Under the pieces are notes generated by a model. That model worked only from the letters and a program-made list of their open reading frames with translations. It ran no database searches and was not told the DNA's origin. The position numbers were made by a program, and so were the translations under genes. This document shows positions 51,219 to 59,687 of a stretch of 64,000 nucleotides of DNA, one piece after another (the first letter of the stretch is position 1; every line of letters starts with the position of its first letter). The stretch comes from Chitinophagaceae bacterium (GTDB lineage: Bacteria > Bacteroidota > Bacteroidia > Chitinophagales > Chitinophagaceae), in assembly GCA_016719165.1 (NCBI GenBank), contig JADKAJ010000001.1, positions 310,001 to 374,000 on the forward strand. The letters are read 5' to 3'.

Positions 51219-51254
51219 TAAACATATATTTAGTCTTGTCTAAAAATATGTTTA
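51219..51254. promoter_or_regulatory. Inverted-repeat operator candidate before the second TonB receptor
   Basis: TAAACATATATTTAG and CTAAAAATATGTTTA are inverse complements at 14 of 15 positions, with the 6-nt spacer TCTTGT. The centre TTTAG-N6-CTAAA resembles DtxR/MntR-family metal-regulator operators (inference). It ends 13 nt before the ATG, where a bound repressor would block transcription or initiation. Confidence 0.65.
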
Positions 51255-51267
51255 GATAGGTTGAATA

Positions 51268-53550
51268 ATGAAACAAAAACTACTTCTTATTTTCTTTACC
51301 TTTCTCGCCGTTGGGGTATATGCCCAGCAATCATTGCGTGGGGAAGTATTAAATGAGCAAACCAGGGAACCGATTCCCGGTGCAACGATCAGCATCAGTG
51401 ATTCTTCAAATTCAGTTACCGCAGATGACCAGGGCAGGTTTTCAATTTCGATACCTGCAGGATTATCTTTAAGAGTTACGGCGACCGGCTATGAAACAAA
51501 AATGATCATCCCGGATAATGGGAATCGTCTTATAATAAAACTGAAATCATTACAAAAAGAACTAGAAACAGTAGTGGTGACCGGTACAATGAAGGCAGTG
51601 AGAAGATCAGAAAGCCCGGTAACCGTAGAAGTCTATACGCCACAATTTTTAAAGAAAAATCCGGCGCCCAGTATTTTTGAATCGCTCCAGAATGTAAATG
51701 GTGTTCGTCCGCAACTCAATTGCAGTGTTTGTAATACCGGAGATATACATATCAATGGACTGGAGGGTCCTTATACCATGATCACTATTGATGGTATGCC
51801 CATCGTCAGCAGCCTGGCCTCAGTATATGGATTATTTGGTATCCCCACTCAATTGATTGACCGGATTGAGATCGTAAAGGGCCCGGCATCGGGTTTATAT
51901 GGTTCAGAAGCCATAGGAGGGTTGATCAATATAATTACTAAGTCTCCCGATAAAGCGCCTTTGTTTACTGCCAATATGATGTCAACAAACTGGCTGGAGC
52001 ATTCATTGGATATCGGTACTAAACTGAAGCTCAGTAAAAAAATTTCTTCATTACTGGGTATCAATTATTTCAATTATCAGCAGCCACTGGATAAGAATAA
52101 TGATCAGTTCACGGATGTGACATTACAGCACCGCATTTCTGTATTCAATAAGTTCAGTTTTGCAAGAAAGAAAAACCGTATCGCAACGTTGGCAGGACGA
52201 TATTTCTATGAAGATCGCTGGGGTGGTGATATGCGCTGGAACCGTTCATTCCGGGGTACAGATAGTATTTATGGGGAAAGTATCAGTACTAATCGGTGGG
52301 AACTGATCGGGAACTACCAGTTGCCCATTAAGGAAAAGGTATTTTTTTCATTTTCGGCTACCATCCATGATCAGCATTCTTTTTATGGTACCATACCTTA
52401 TAATGGGAAACAAAAAATTGGTTTTACACAACTGGTATGGGATAAGCAGGCCGGTGCTTCCCATTCTTTATTGACAGGACTGGCAGGTCGTTATAATTAT
52501 TATGATGATAATTCAACAGCAACTATTGATACGTTAACAGGTAAGAATGTCCCGGATCAATATATTCTTCCCGGGCTTTTTTTCCAGGATGAATGGAAAT
52601 TAAATTCAAAGCAGTTGCTATTGGTTGGTATGCGGTACGATCATCACACATTGCATAAAGGGATATTCACACCCAGACTGGCGTGGAAATGGTCAATGAA
52701 AGAAAACCAGGTGTTCCGCCTGAATGCAGGTACTGGTTTTCGTGTAGTCAGCTTATTTACAGAAGAGCATGCTGCACTTACAGGAGCAAGGGAAGTTGAA
52801 ATAAGAGAAACATTGAAACCGGAAAAGAGCTATAACATGAATCTGAATTATACCTGGTTTAGAAAATGGAAGAATATTTACCTAAATGTAGATGCTTCCG
52901 CCTGGTACTCTCATTTTACCAACCAGATCATTCCTGATTATGATACCGACCCCAATAAGATCATTTACAAAAACCTGGATGGATTTGCATCATCCAAAGG
53001 AATGACTTTCAATATTGAAATGAATAGCAATCACCGGTTCAAAAGTTTAATTGGCCTGACAATACAGGATGTACAGAAAACTGAAAAGAATGACCAGGGG
53101 CAAAAAATAAAACAGCAACCTGTATTGACAGAGAAGTGGAGTGGTACATGGGTTATCAGCTATACTTTTCCGGCAGCAGCTATTACGATCGATTATACGG
53201 GTAATATTTATGGACCGATGCGATTACCGCTATTGTCTGCCACAGATCCACGACCCGGTCATTCTAAAATATGGAGTATTCAGAACATTCAGTTCTCCAC
53301 GCTTTTTAGCCGGAAAATCGAATTGTTTACAGGGATAAAAAACCTGCTTAACTGGACACCAGCCAGAAACACTCCTTTTATCATTGCCCGTTCTCATGAT
53401 CCATTTGATAAAAAGGTGGAATATGATGCCGCTGGCAGAATTTTAGCTACTCCTGAAAACCCGTATGCGCTGACCTTTGATCCATCCTACACATATGCAC
53501 CAAACCAGGGCATCCGTTTTTTTGCAGGTCTTCGCTTTTTAGTAAGGTGA
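51268..53550 (+). CDS. TonB-dependent receptor with CxxC in its plug
   Basis: The 760-residue protein has a signal peptide (MKQKLLLIFFTFLAVGVYAQ), a carboxypeptidase-like domain (about 23-95), a TonB plug with VVVTGTMKAVRRSESPV, the C152-S-V-C155 motif (QLNCSVCNTGDIHING) and SGLYGSEAIGGLINIITKSP, and a barrel ending FFAGLRFLVR. The CxxC in the plug is conserved in a subset of Bacteroidota receptors and suggests a soft-metal or reducible substrate. It has its own operator-like palindrome upstream, separate from the previous operon. Confidence 0.9.
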   Translation: MKQKLLLIFFTFLAVGVYAQQSLRGEVLNEQTREPIPGATISISDSSNSVTADDQGRFSISIPAGLSLRVTATGYETKMIIPDNGNRLIIKLKSLQKELETVVVTGTMKAVRRSESPVTVEVYTPQFLKKNPAPSIFESLQNVNGVRPQLNCSVCNTGDIHINGLEGPYTMITIDGMPIVSSLASVYGLFGIPTQLIDRIEIVKGPASGLYGSEAIGGLINIITKSPDKAPLFTANMMSTNWLEHSLDIGTKLKLSKKISSLLGINYFNYQQPLDKNNDQFTDVTLQHRISVFNKFSFARKKNRIATLAGRYFYEDRWGGDMRWNRSFRGTDSIYGESISTNRWELIGNYQLPIKEKVFFSFSATIHDQHSFYGTIPYNGKQKIGFTQLVWDKQAGASHSLLTGLAGRYNYYDDNSTATIDTLTGKNVPDQYILPGLFFQDEWKLNSKQLLLVGMRYDHHTLHKGIFTPRLAWKWSMKENQVFRLNAGTGFRVVSLFTEEHAALTGAREVEIRETLKPEKSYNMNLNYTWFRKWKNIYLNVDASAWYSHFTNQIIPDYDTDPNKIIYKNLDGFASSKGMTFNIEMNSNHRFKSLIGLTIQDVQKTEKNDQGQKIKQQPVLTEKWSGTWVISYTFPAAAITIDYTGNIYGPMRLPLLSATDPRPGHSKIWSIQNIQFSTLFSRKIELFTGIKNLLNWTPARNTPFIIARSHDPFDKKVEYDAAGRILATPENPYALTFDPSYTYAPNQGIRFFAGLRFLVR

Positions 53551-53581
53551 TAATAATCACAAAACTATCACCCCTCTTTTT

Positions 53582-53589
53582 TATCTTTG
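53582..53589 (+). promoter_or_regulatory. Putative -7 box for the His-rich protein (TATCTTTG)
   Basis: TATCTTTG fits TAnnTTTG. It ends 5 nt before an in-frame TTG, supporting TTG at 53595 as the start of a nearly leaderless message, and lies downstream of an ATG at 53547 that overlaps the receptor stop. Confidence 0.6.
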
Positions 53590-53594
53590 GAAAA

Positions 53595-53978
53595 TTGAAA
53601 AGAGTCATTTCTATATTATTTCTTTCGGCCTATCTGTTCTCCTTTACTGAGCTTCACCAGTTACTGAAAATACCTGTCCTTATAGAACACTTTCATGAAC
53701 ATCGCCAGGAGGAAAACAGTATTAGCTTCTGGTCTTTTTTAAGGATGCATTACCTGGAAAAAATTGTAGTGGATAAAGACTATCAAAGAGATCAGCAATT
53801 ACCAATGCGGGATGCAGATTGTGGTATGATGACAATAAGCAATCTTTATGAATGTCAGCATATTGCTGTTGAAATTAGTTTACCCGCAGAAAGGACCCGG
53901 GAATTCACTTTTTATGATGAATTCAGTAAACCCCGGTTTGCCGCTTACGATATTTTCCAGCCTCCCCGTATATCCTGA
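53595..53978 (+). CDS. His-rich exported small protein
   Basis: The 127-residue protein starts at TTG with a hydrophobic segment (RVISILFLSAYLFSFTELHQ), followed by LIEHFHEHRQEEN (three His in an HxxH-like cluster) and a soluble domain with two Cys (MRDADCGM, LYECQH). It probably binds metal in the periplasm near the CusA pump. The open frame begins 16 codons earlier, but the promoter box and signal favour the TTG. It lies 53 nt before the CusA gene. Confidence 0.65.
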   Translation: MKRVISILFLSAYLFSFTELHQLLKIPVLIEHFHEHRQEENSISFWSFLRMHYLEKIVVDKDYQRDQQLPMRDADCGMMTISNLYECQHIAVEISLPAERTREFTFYDEFSKPRFAAYDIFQPPRIS

Positions 53979-54031
53979 TCATTCAATTTTATTCTTTTTC
54001 AACCTGATTTACTGAACAAGTAAAAAAAATT

Positions 54032-57000
54032 ATGCTTAATCATATTATCCGCTTTTCCATACGGAACAAGCTGATCATTGGGTTATTAATGTTTGGATTA
54101 ATAGGCTGGGGAGTCTATTCTTTTACCAAACTACCCATTGATGCTGTTCCTGATATTACGAATAACCAGGTGCAGGTGATCACAGTATCACCTTCCTTAG
54201 CTGCACCTGAAGTTGAACGTCTCATTACATTTCCCATTGAACAGGCTACTGCCAGTGTACCCGGGATCATTGAAATTCGTTCTTTTTCCCGTTTTGGGTT
54301 GTCTCTTGTAACTATTGTTTTTAATGATAATACAGATGTGTATTGGGCCAGGCAGCAGGTATCTGAACGTTTGCAGCAGGTAAGGTCTGAGATACCTGCT
54401 GATGCTGGTAATCCTTTCATGGGACCAGTAACGACAGGGTTGGGAGAGATATTTCAGTATGCTGTAAGACCCAAAAAAGGGTATGAGAGTAAATACACGG
54501 CTACAGAATTACGGACAATCCAGGATTGGATCGTTCGCCGCCAGTTATTGGGAACACCCGGTGTGGCCGATGTAAGTAGTTTTGGTGGTAACCTGAAACA
54601 GTATGAAGTAGCGGTTAATAGTGACCGTTTGAAAAGTATGAACGTTTCTGTAGATGATGTTTTTAATGCGCTTCAGCAAAACAATCAGAACACCGGTGGT
54701 GCTTATATAGAAAAAGGGCCAACAGTTTTATATATCAGAAGCGAAGGATTGGCAAAAGGTATTGAAGACATCGGAAAGATGTTCGTAAAACATACAACTG
54801 ATGGAATTCCGGTTTTTATAAGGGATGTGGCAGAAGTTCGGATTGGTACTGCGGTAAGGTATGGTGCTATGTGTTTTAATGATGAAGGGGAAGTGGCCGG
54901 GGCCATAGTCATGATGCTGAAAGGAGGTAATTCTTCTGATGTGATCAGTAATGTGAAAGAGCGAATCAAACAGATAGAGAAAACATTACCTGAGGGTGTA
55001 ATGATTGAACCGTTCCTTGACCGGACAAAAATGGTGAATCATGCCATTAGCACGGTGGAAAAGAACCTGATCGAAGGTGCTTTGATCGTTATTTTTATCC
55101 TGGTTATTTTTCTCGGTAATCTTCGTGCCGGATTGATTGTTGCTTCAGTTATACCGCTGTCAATGCTATTCGCAGTGATCATGATGAATGCATTTGGTGT
55201 TTCCGGAAACCTGATGAGTTTAGGAGCACTGGATTTTGGACTGATCGTGGATGGTGCTGTCATCATTGTGGAAGCGGTGATGCATCGCTTGTATCATAGC
55301 CGGCATTATGCGGTCAATAATAGTATCACACAGGCGCAGATGGATGATGAAGTAGAAAATTCATCCGGAAAGATGATGAACTCAGCAGTTTTCGGGCAGA
55401 TTATCATTCTGATAGTATACCTGCCGATCCTTGCATTAGTGGGTATTGAAGGAAAGATGTTTAAACCGATGGCACAGACTGTTTCTTTCGCATTGATTGG
55501 TGCATTTATCTTATCACTAACCTATGTGCCGATGATCACTTCTCTGTTTCTCAGTAAAAAGATGAAGCACAAAGAGAATTTTTCGGATAAGATGATGAAC
55601 TGGATACAACGTATGTATGAGCCTGCATTGAAAAAGGCCTTAGCGTTTCCGAGGATCATTACCGGTGTCGTTATCGCAGTATTTGTATTTGCGGTATTCA
55701 TCCTTTCAAGACTGGGCGGTGAATTTATTCCTAAACTGGAAGAAGGTGATTTTGCAGTAGATACCAGGTTGCTGACTGGCAGCTCTTTGTCGCAAACGAT
55801 AGAAGCAACACAAAAAACCGCAGGTATACTATTGAAAAAGTTCCCTGAAGTTGAAAAGGTGGTTACCAAGATCGGTTCCGGAGAAATACCTACTGACCCG
55901 ATGCCTATCGAAGCTTCTGATATGATGGTAATCCTGAAAGAAAAGAAAGAATGGACCTCAGCCAAAACTTTTGATGAGTTGGCCAATAAAATGAGTAAAG
56001 CACTCGAAGATGTGCCGGGAGTAACAGCAGGATTTCAATACCCGGTACAGATGCGTTTCAATGAGCTGATGACAGGGGCAAGACAGGATGTGGTTTGTAA
56101 AATATTTGGGGAAGATCTGGATACTTTAGCTGCCTATTCCAAGAAGCTGGGCGATGTAGTAAATACGGTAAAGGGAGCAAGGGATCTGTATGTTGAGACA
56201 GTAACCGGCCTCCCCCAGATTGTGATCAGCTACAATCGTGATGCTATGTCACATTATCAACTACAAATTGCTGATGTGAACCGGGTGATCCGAACAGCTT
56301 TTGCTGGTGAAAGCGCCGGGCTCATCTATGAAAATGAAAGAAGGTTTGACCTGGTCGTACGCTTGAGCCGGCAATCAAGAGAAGACCTTTCAGATGTACA
56401 AAACCTGCTGATTGCTACTCCGATGGGTACGCAGATACCGTTATACCAGGTAGCCACTGTTGAGATCAAAGAAGGGCCCAACCAGATACAGCGGGAAGAT
56501 GCCAAACGCAGAATTGTGGTTGGGTTTAATGTAAGGGGTAAAGATGTTCAGAGTATCGTGAATGAGTTGAGTAAAAAAGTAGAAGCGCAACTTAAATTAC
56601 CGGCTGGTTATTATATTACTTATGGTGGACAATTTGAAAACCTGGTAGAGGCGAAAAAGCGGTTGAGTATTGCTTTGCCCCTTGCCTTATTACTCATTTT
56701 CATTATGCTCTATTTTGCTTTTGGCAAACTGAAGTATGGTGTATTGATCTTTTCAGCTATTCCGTTGTCTGCTATCGGTGGTGTGCTGGCCTTATGGATA
56801 CTGGGCATGCCATTCAGTATTTCTGCCGGTGTTGGTTTTATTGCATTGTTTGGAGTGGCGGTTTTAAATGGTATCGTCCTTATTACTGAATTCAACCGGT
56901 TGAAGAACCAGGGTATGCATGATCTTAAATTCATTATTATGGAAGGAACAAAAGTCAGACTGCGTCCTGTATTAATGACGGCCTCTGTAGCTTCGCTCGG

Positions 57001-58411
57001 ATTTTTGCCTATGGCATTAAGTCAAGGGGCAGGAGCTGAAGTGCAACGACCATTAGCTACTGTTGTTATTGGTGGTTTGATCACCGCCACATTTCTTACA
57101 CTTGTCTTGTTGCCGATCTTATACATGTGGATCGAAAGAGAAAAGCCTAAAAAGACAAGAAGAAAAGTGCCTGTAGCACCTGCCACTATTATTTTGTTGC
57201 TGCTTGCAAGTTCTTTTGTGCAGGCACAAGATATAGAAGGAAAGAAAATGAAACTGGAAGAGATGTTGCAACTGGCGGGGAAGCAAAATTTGTCTATTCA
57301 ATCGTTACAAAAAGAATCAGCCTATTGGAAACAATTACAGGCTGCTGTTTTTGAACCTGCCAAAACACAGCTGGGTGCTGAGTATGGCAATATCAATAGC
57401 CTGAATAATGATACAAAGTTCATGTTGGGACAAACGTTTAATCTGCCTGTTGTGTATAAGCGACAGAAGGAATTCTACCTGTCTAACGAAAAAGCACAAG
57501 CAGCAATGGTCGGCTGGAAGCTGCTGGAACTGAACAAAGAAGTGAAACTGGTGTTCTGGCAAATGGCTGATCTTTTAGCAAGACAAAAACTGCTATTGCG
57601 GCTGGATTCTGTGTACAGCCGTGTTTTACAGGCTGCAGAACTCCGGTTGAAAGCAGGTGAAACAAATATGCTGGAGAAAGTAACTGTGGAGGCACAGGTG
57701 CAGCAATTAAAAATTCAGCAACAGCAATTACAGAGCGATATCGGCATTGCACAACAAAAGTTACAATGGTTGCTGAATACAGATCAAAAACTATTGCCTG
57801 ACTATGCGGAGAGTAATGCACCGGGAATTATTAATAATGATACATCAGTAATTGTCCATCATCCATTGTTGCTTTATAAAGAGCAGCAGGTAGCAGTGGC
57901 AGGTTCGCTGACAGCATTGGAAAGAAATAAACTGGTGCCCGATGTGTCTGTCGGCTATAATAATATGTCGATAGTTGGCTACCAATCTCAAGATGGTGTT
58001 ACACAGCAATATTATGGTGCTGGAAGCAGGTTCAATAGTTTTAACCTGACACTGGCTGTTCCTTTGTTCAGTAAAGCGGCAAAGAATAAAGTAAAAGCCG
58101 GGCAGCTGAATGAAGAAATAGCAAGGATGAATGTAAAAGTGACAGATCAGCAGTTGAAAAGCCAATTATTGCAGCTAACAGAAGAACTGAAAAAACGTCA
58201 GCAACAATTGAATTATTATAATCAGCAGGGGTTAGCGCAATCAGAACTGATCATTAATCATGCAAAACAAAATTATGAGAAAGGGCAGATCAGTTACCTG
58301 GAGTGGACCATGCTGATGAATAATGCGGTTGACATACAATTGGCTCACCTGGCTGCATGGCAACAGCTGAATATAATTCGAACAGAAATAGAATATTTAA
58401 CCGGAAAATAA
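54032..58411 (+). CDS. CusA/CzcA-family heavy-metal efflux RND pump fused to a TolC-like domain
   Basis: The 1459-residue protein has an RND pump to about residue 1045, with 12 helices (MLNHIIRFSIRNKLIIGLLM, GALDFGLIVDGAVIIVEAV and GVAVLNGIVLITEFNRLKNQ are inner signatures). Bacteroidota CusA genes often carry a TolC-like domain. Here it begins near 1053 after KKTRRK, a hydrophobic segment (ATIILLLLASSFVQAQ) that resembles a signal peptide with a V-x-A cleavage site, and ends in a two-repeat coiled-coil (about 1070-1459). It should export Cu/Ag or Zn/Co/Cd. It overlaps nothing; the next gene begins 5 nt later. Confidence 0.93.
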   Translation: MLNHIIRFSIRNKLIIGLLMFGLIGWGVYSFTKLPIDAVPDITNNQVQVITVSPSLAAPEVERLITFPIEQATASVPGIIEIRSFSRFGLSLVTIVFNDNTDVYWARQQVSERLQQVRSEIPADAGNPFMGPVTTGLGEIFQYAVRPKKGYESKYTATELRTIQDWIVRRQLLGTPGVADVSSFGGNLKQYEVAVNSDRLKSMNVSVDDVFNALQQNNQNTGGAYIEKGPTVLYIRSEGLAKGIEDIGKMFVKHTTDGIPVFIRDVAEVRIGTAVRYGAMCFNDEGEVAGAIVMMLKGGNSSDVISNVKERIKQIEKTLPEGVMIEPFLDRTKMVNHAISTVEKNLIEGALIVIFILVIFLGNLRAGLIVASVIPLSMLFAVIMMNAFGVSGNLMSLGALDFGLIVDGAVIIVEAVMHRLYHSRHYAVNNSITQAQMDDEVENSSGKMMNSAVFGQIIILIVYLPILALVGIEGKMFKPMAQTVSFALIGAFILSLTYVPMITSLFLSKKMKHKENFSDKMMNWIQRMYEPALKKALAFPRIITGVVIAVFVFAVFILSRLGGEFIPKLEEGDFAVDTRLLTGSSLSQTIEATQKTAGILLKKFPEVEKVVTKIGSGEIPTDPMPIEASDMMVILKEKKEWTSAKTFDELANKMSKALEDVPGVTAGFQYPVQMRFNELMTGARQDVVCKIFGEDLDTLAAYSKKLGDVVNTVKGARDLYVETVTGLPQIVISYNRDAMSHYQLQIADVNRVIRTAFAGESAGLIYENERRFDLVVRLSRQSREDLSDVQNLLIATPMGTQIPLYQVATVEIKEGPNQIQREDAKRRIVVGFNVRGKDVQSIVNELSKKVEAQLKLPAGYYITYGGQFENLVEAKKRLSIALPLALLLIFIMLYFAFGKLKYGVLIFSAIPLSAIGGVLALWILGMPFSISAGVGFIALFGVAVLNGIVLITEFNRLKNQGMHDLKFIIMEGTKVRLRPVLMTASVASLGFLPMALSQGAGAEVQRPLATVVIGGLITATFLTLVLLPILYMWIEREKPKKTRRKVPVAPATIILLLLASSFVQAQDIEGKKMKLEEMLQLAGKQNLSIQSLQKESAYWKQLQAAVFEPAKTQLGAEYGNINSLNNDTKFMLGQTFNLPVVYKRQKEFYLSNEKAQAAMVGWKLLELNKEVKLVFWQMADLLARQKLLLRLDSVYSRVLQAAELRLKAGETNMLEKVTVEAQVQQLKIQQQQLQSDIGIAQQKLQWLLNTDQKLLPDYAESNAPGIINNDTSVIVHHPLLLYKEQQVAVAGSLTALERNKLVPDVSVGYNNMSIVGYQSQDGVTQQYYGAGSRFNSFNLTLAVPLFSKAAKNKVKAGQLNEEIARMNVKVTDQQLKSQLLQLTEELKKRQQQLNYYNQQGLAQSELIINHAKQNYEKGQISYLEWTMLMNNAVDIQLAHLAAWQQLNIIRTEIEYLTGK

Positions 58412-58416
58412 AAATT

Positions 58417-59553
58417 ATGTCAAAGATTCATTTATATATTGCTTTTATTATTCTGTTGGCTTCCTGTTCATCAAAAAAACAGGCAGAAGCAGGTACAAAG
58501 GAGACCGTAGCTGAAGATATGGTGACCCTGACGGATGCACAACTTAAAAATGCCGGTATTGAAACCGGGACTGTACAGGAACAAACTATGAATAGTTCTT
58601 TAAAGGTGAATGGAATGGTGGATGTGCCGCCGCAGAATCTAGTTTCAGTGAGTTTTCCTTTAGGTGGTTATTTGCGGTCCACTAAACTGATGCCGGGGAT
58701 GCATGTGAACCGGGGCGAAGTGATCGCTGTTATCGAAGACCAGGCCTTGATCCAGTTGCAGCAGGATTATTTAGTGGCAGTAGCAAAGCTTGGTTTTTTG
58801 CAACAGGAGTTTGAGCGACAAAAAATGCTCAATGAAAATAAAGTGAATGCGGATAAAGTGTACCAGCAGGCAGAGGCTGATTATAATTCGCAAAAAGTGT
58901 TTGTTAAAGGGTTCAGTGAAAAATTACATCTGATCGGTATCAGCCCTGCCCGTCTTACTGAAAGTAATATATCAAGAAGTGTCACTGTGCATTCACCAAT
59001 TAATGGCTTTGTTTCTAAAGTGAATGTAAATATTGGCAAATATGTTACTGCTACTGACGTACTTTTTGAACTCATCAATCCTGATGATATGCACGCCATG
59101 CTGACGGTTTTTGAAAAGGATATCACCAAAGTTAAGATCGGGCAGAAAGTCCAGGTCTCTTTTGTGGACGATCCCGGTGCTGTTTATGAGTGTGAAGTAA
59201 TACTGGTTACTAAAAATGTTGATGAAAGTCGTAGTGCTTTGGTGCATTGTCATTTTGAGAAGCAGCCAAAAAATTTATTGCCAGGAATGTTTCTGAATGC
59301 AACGATCAGTATAAGTAATGCAAAAGTGCTTACACTGCCTGAAGATGCAATTGTTCGTTTTGAGAATAAGCAATATGTTTATGAAATAACAGGTAAGAAT
59401 GAATTCAGGATGCTGGAAGTAGCCACTGGTATGGTGGAAAACGGAAGGGTGGAAGTGAGTAGCAGTACAGAAGGACTTGCAGATAAAACACTGGTAGTTA
59501 AAAATGCTTATGCTATTTTGTCCAAAATGAAAAATACGGCTGAAGAAGAGTAG
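58417..59553 (+). CDS. CusB-like periplasmic adaptor lipoprotein
   Basis: The 378-residue protein has a lipobox (IILLASCSSKKQ, Cys16-17), then a HlyD/CusB-type membrane-fusion core: lipoyl/hairpin (VAVAKLGFLQQEFERQKM), barrel (SRSVTVHSPINGFVSKVNV) and C-terminal domain (YVYEITGKNEFRMLEVATGM). It bridges the CusA pump to the outer-membrane channel. The open frame begins 20 codons earlier inside the CusA gene; the ATG at 58417 starts the lipobox signal. A terminator follows. Confidence 0.92.
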   Translation: MSKIHLYIAFIILLASCSSKKQAEAGTKETVAEDMVTLTDAQLKNAGIETGTVQEQTMNSSLKVNGMVDVPPQNLVSVSFPLGGYLRSTKLMPGMHVNRGEVIAVIEDQALIQLQQDYLVAVAKLGFLQQEFERQKMLNENKVNADKVYQQAEADYNSQKVFVKGFSEKLHLIGISPARLTESNISRSVTVHSPINGFVSKVNVNIGKYVTATDVLFELINPDDMHAMLTVFEKDITKVKIGQKVQVSFVDDPGAVYECEVILVTKNVDESRSALVHCHFEKQPKNLLPGMFLNATISISNAKVLTLPEDAIVRFENKQYVYEITGKNEFRMLEVATGMVENGRVEVSSSTEGLADKTLVVKNAYAILSKMKNTAEEE

Positions 59554-59573
59554 TGTACTCTGCTATTGGTTTT

Positions 59574-59612
59574 TAAAGTAGCTGACTGGTAAACGGGTCA
59601 GCTACTTTATTA
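59574..59612 (+). terminator. Rho-independent terminator after the CusB gene
   Basis: TAAAGTAGCTGA/TCAGCTACTTTA form a 12-bp stem with a 12-nt loop, followed by TTATT. It ends the metal island transcript. Confidence 0.8.
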
Positions 59613-59659
59613 TCGGAAATTGTGGGTAAAAACAAATTTTTTTCTTGTTTAGCTACCGT

Positions 59660-59667
59660 TAGATTTG
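59660..59667 (+). promoter_or_regulatory. Putative -7 box for tex (TAGATTTG)
   Basis: TAGATTTG fits TAnnTTTG, 20 nt before the tex ATG. It shares TTAGATTTGCTCCC with the endonuclease promoter at 39495. Confidence 0.6.
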
Positions 59668-59687
59668 CTCCCCCAAACAAAAGACCT

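Noticed and set aside
59622..59687. GTG-started extension of Tex
   Set aside because: It precedes the TAGATTTG promoter box, and Tex proteins start near MELKYSQQ-type sequence.
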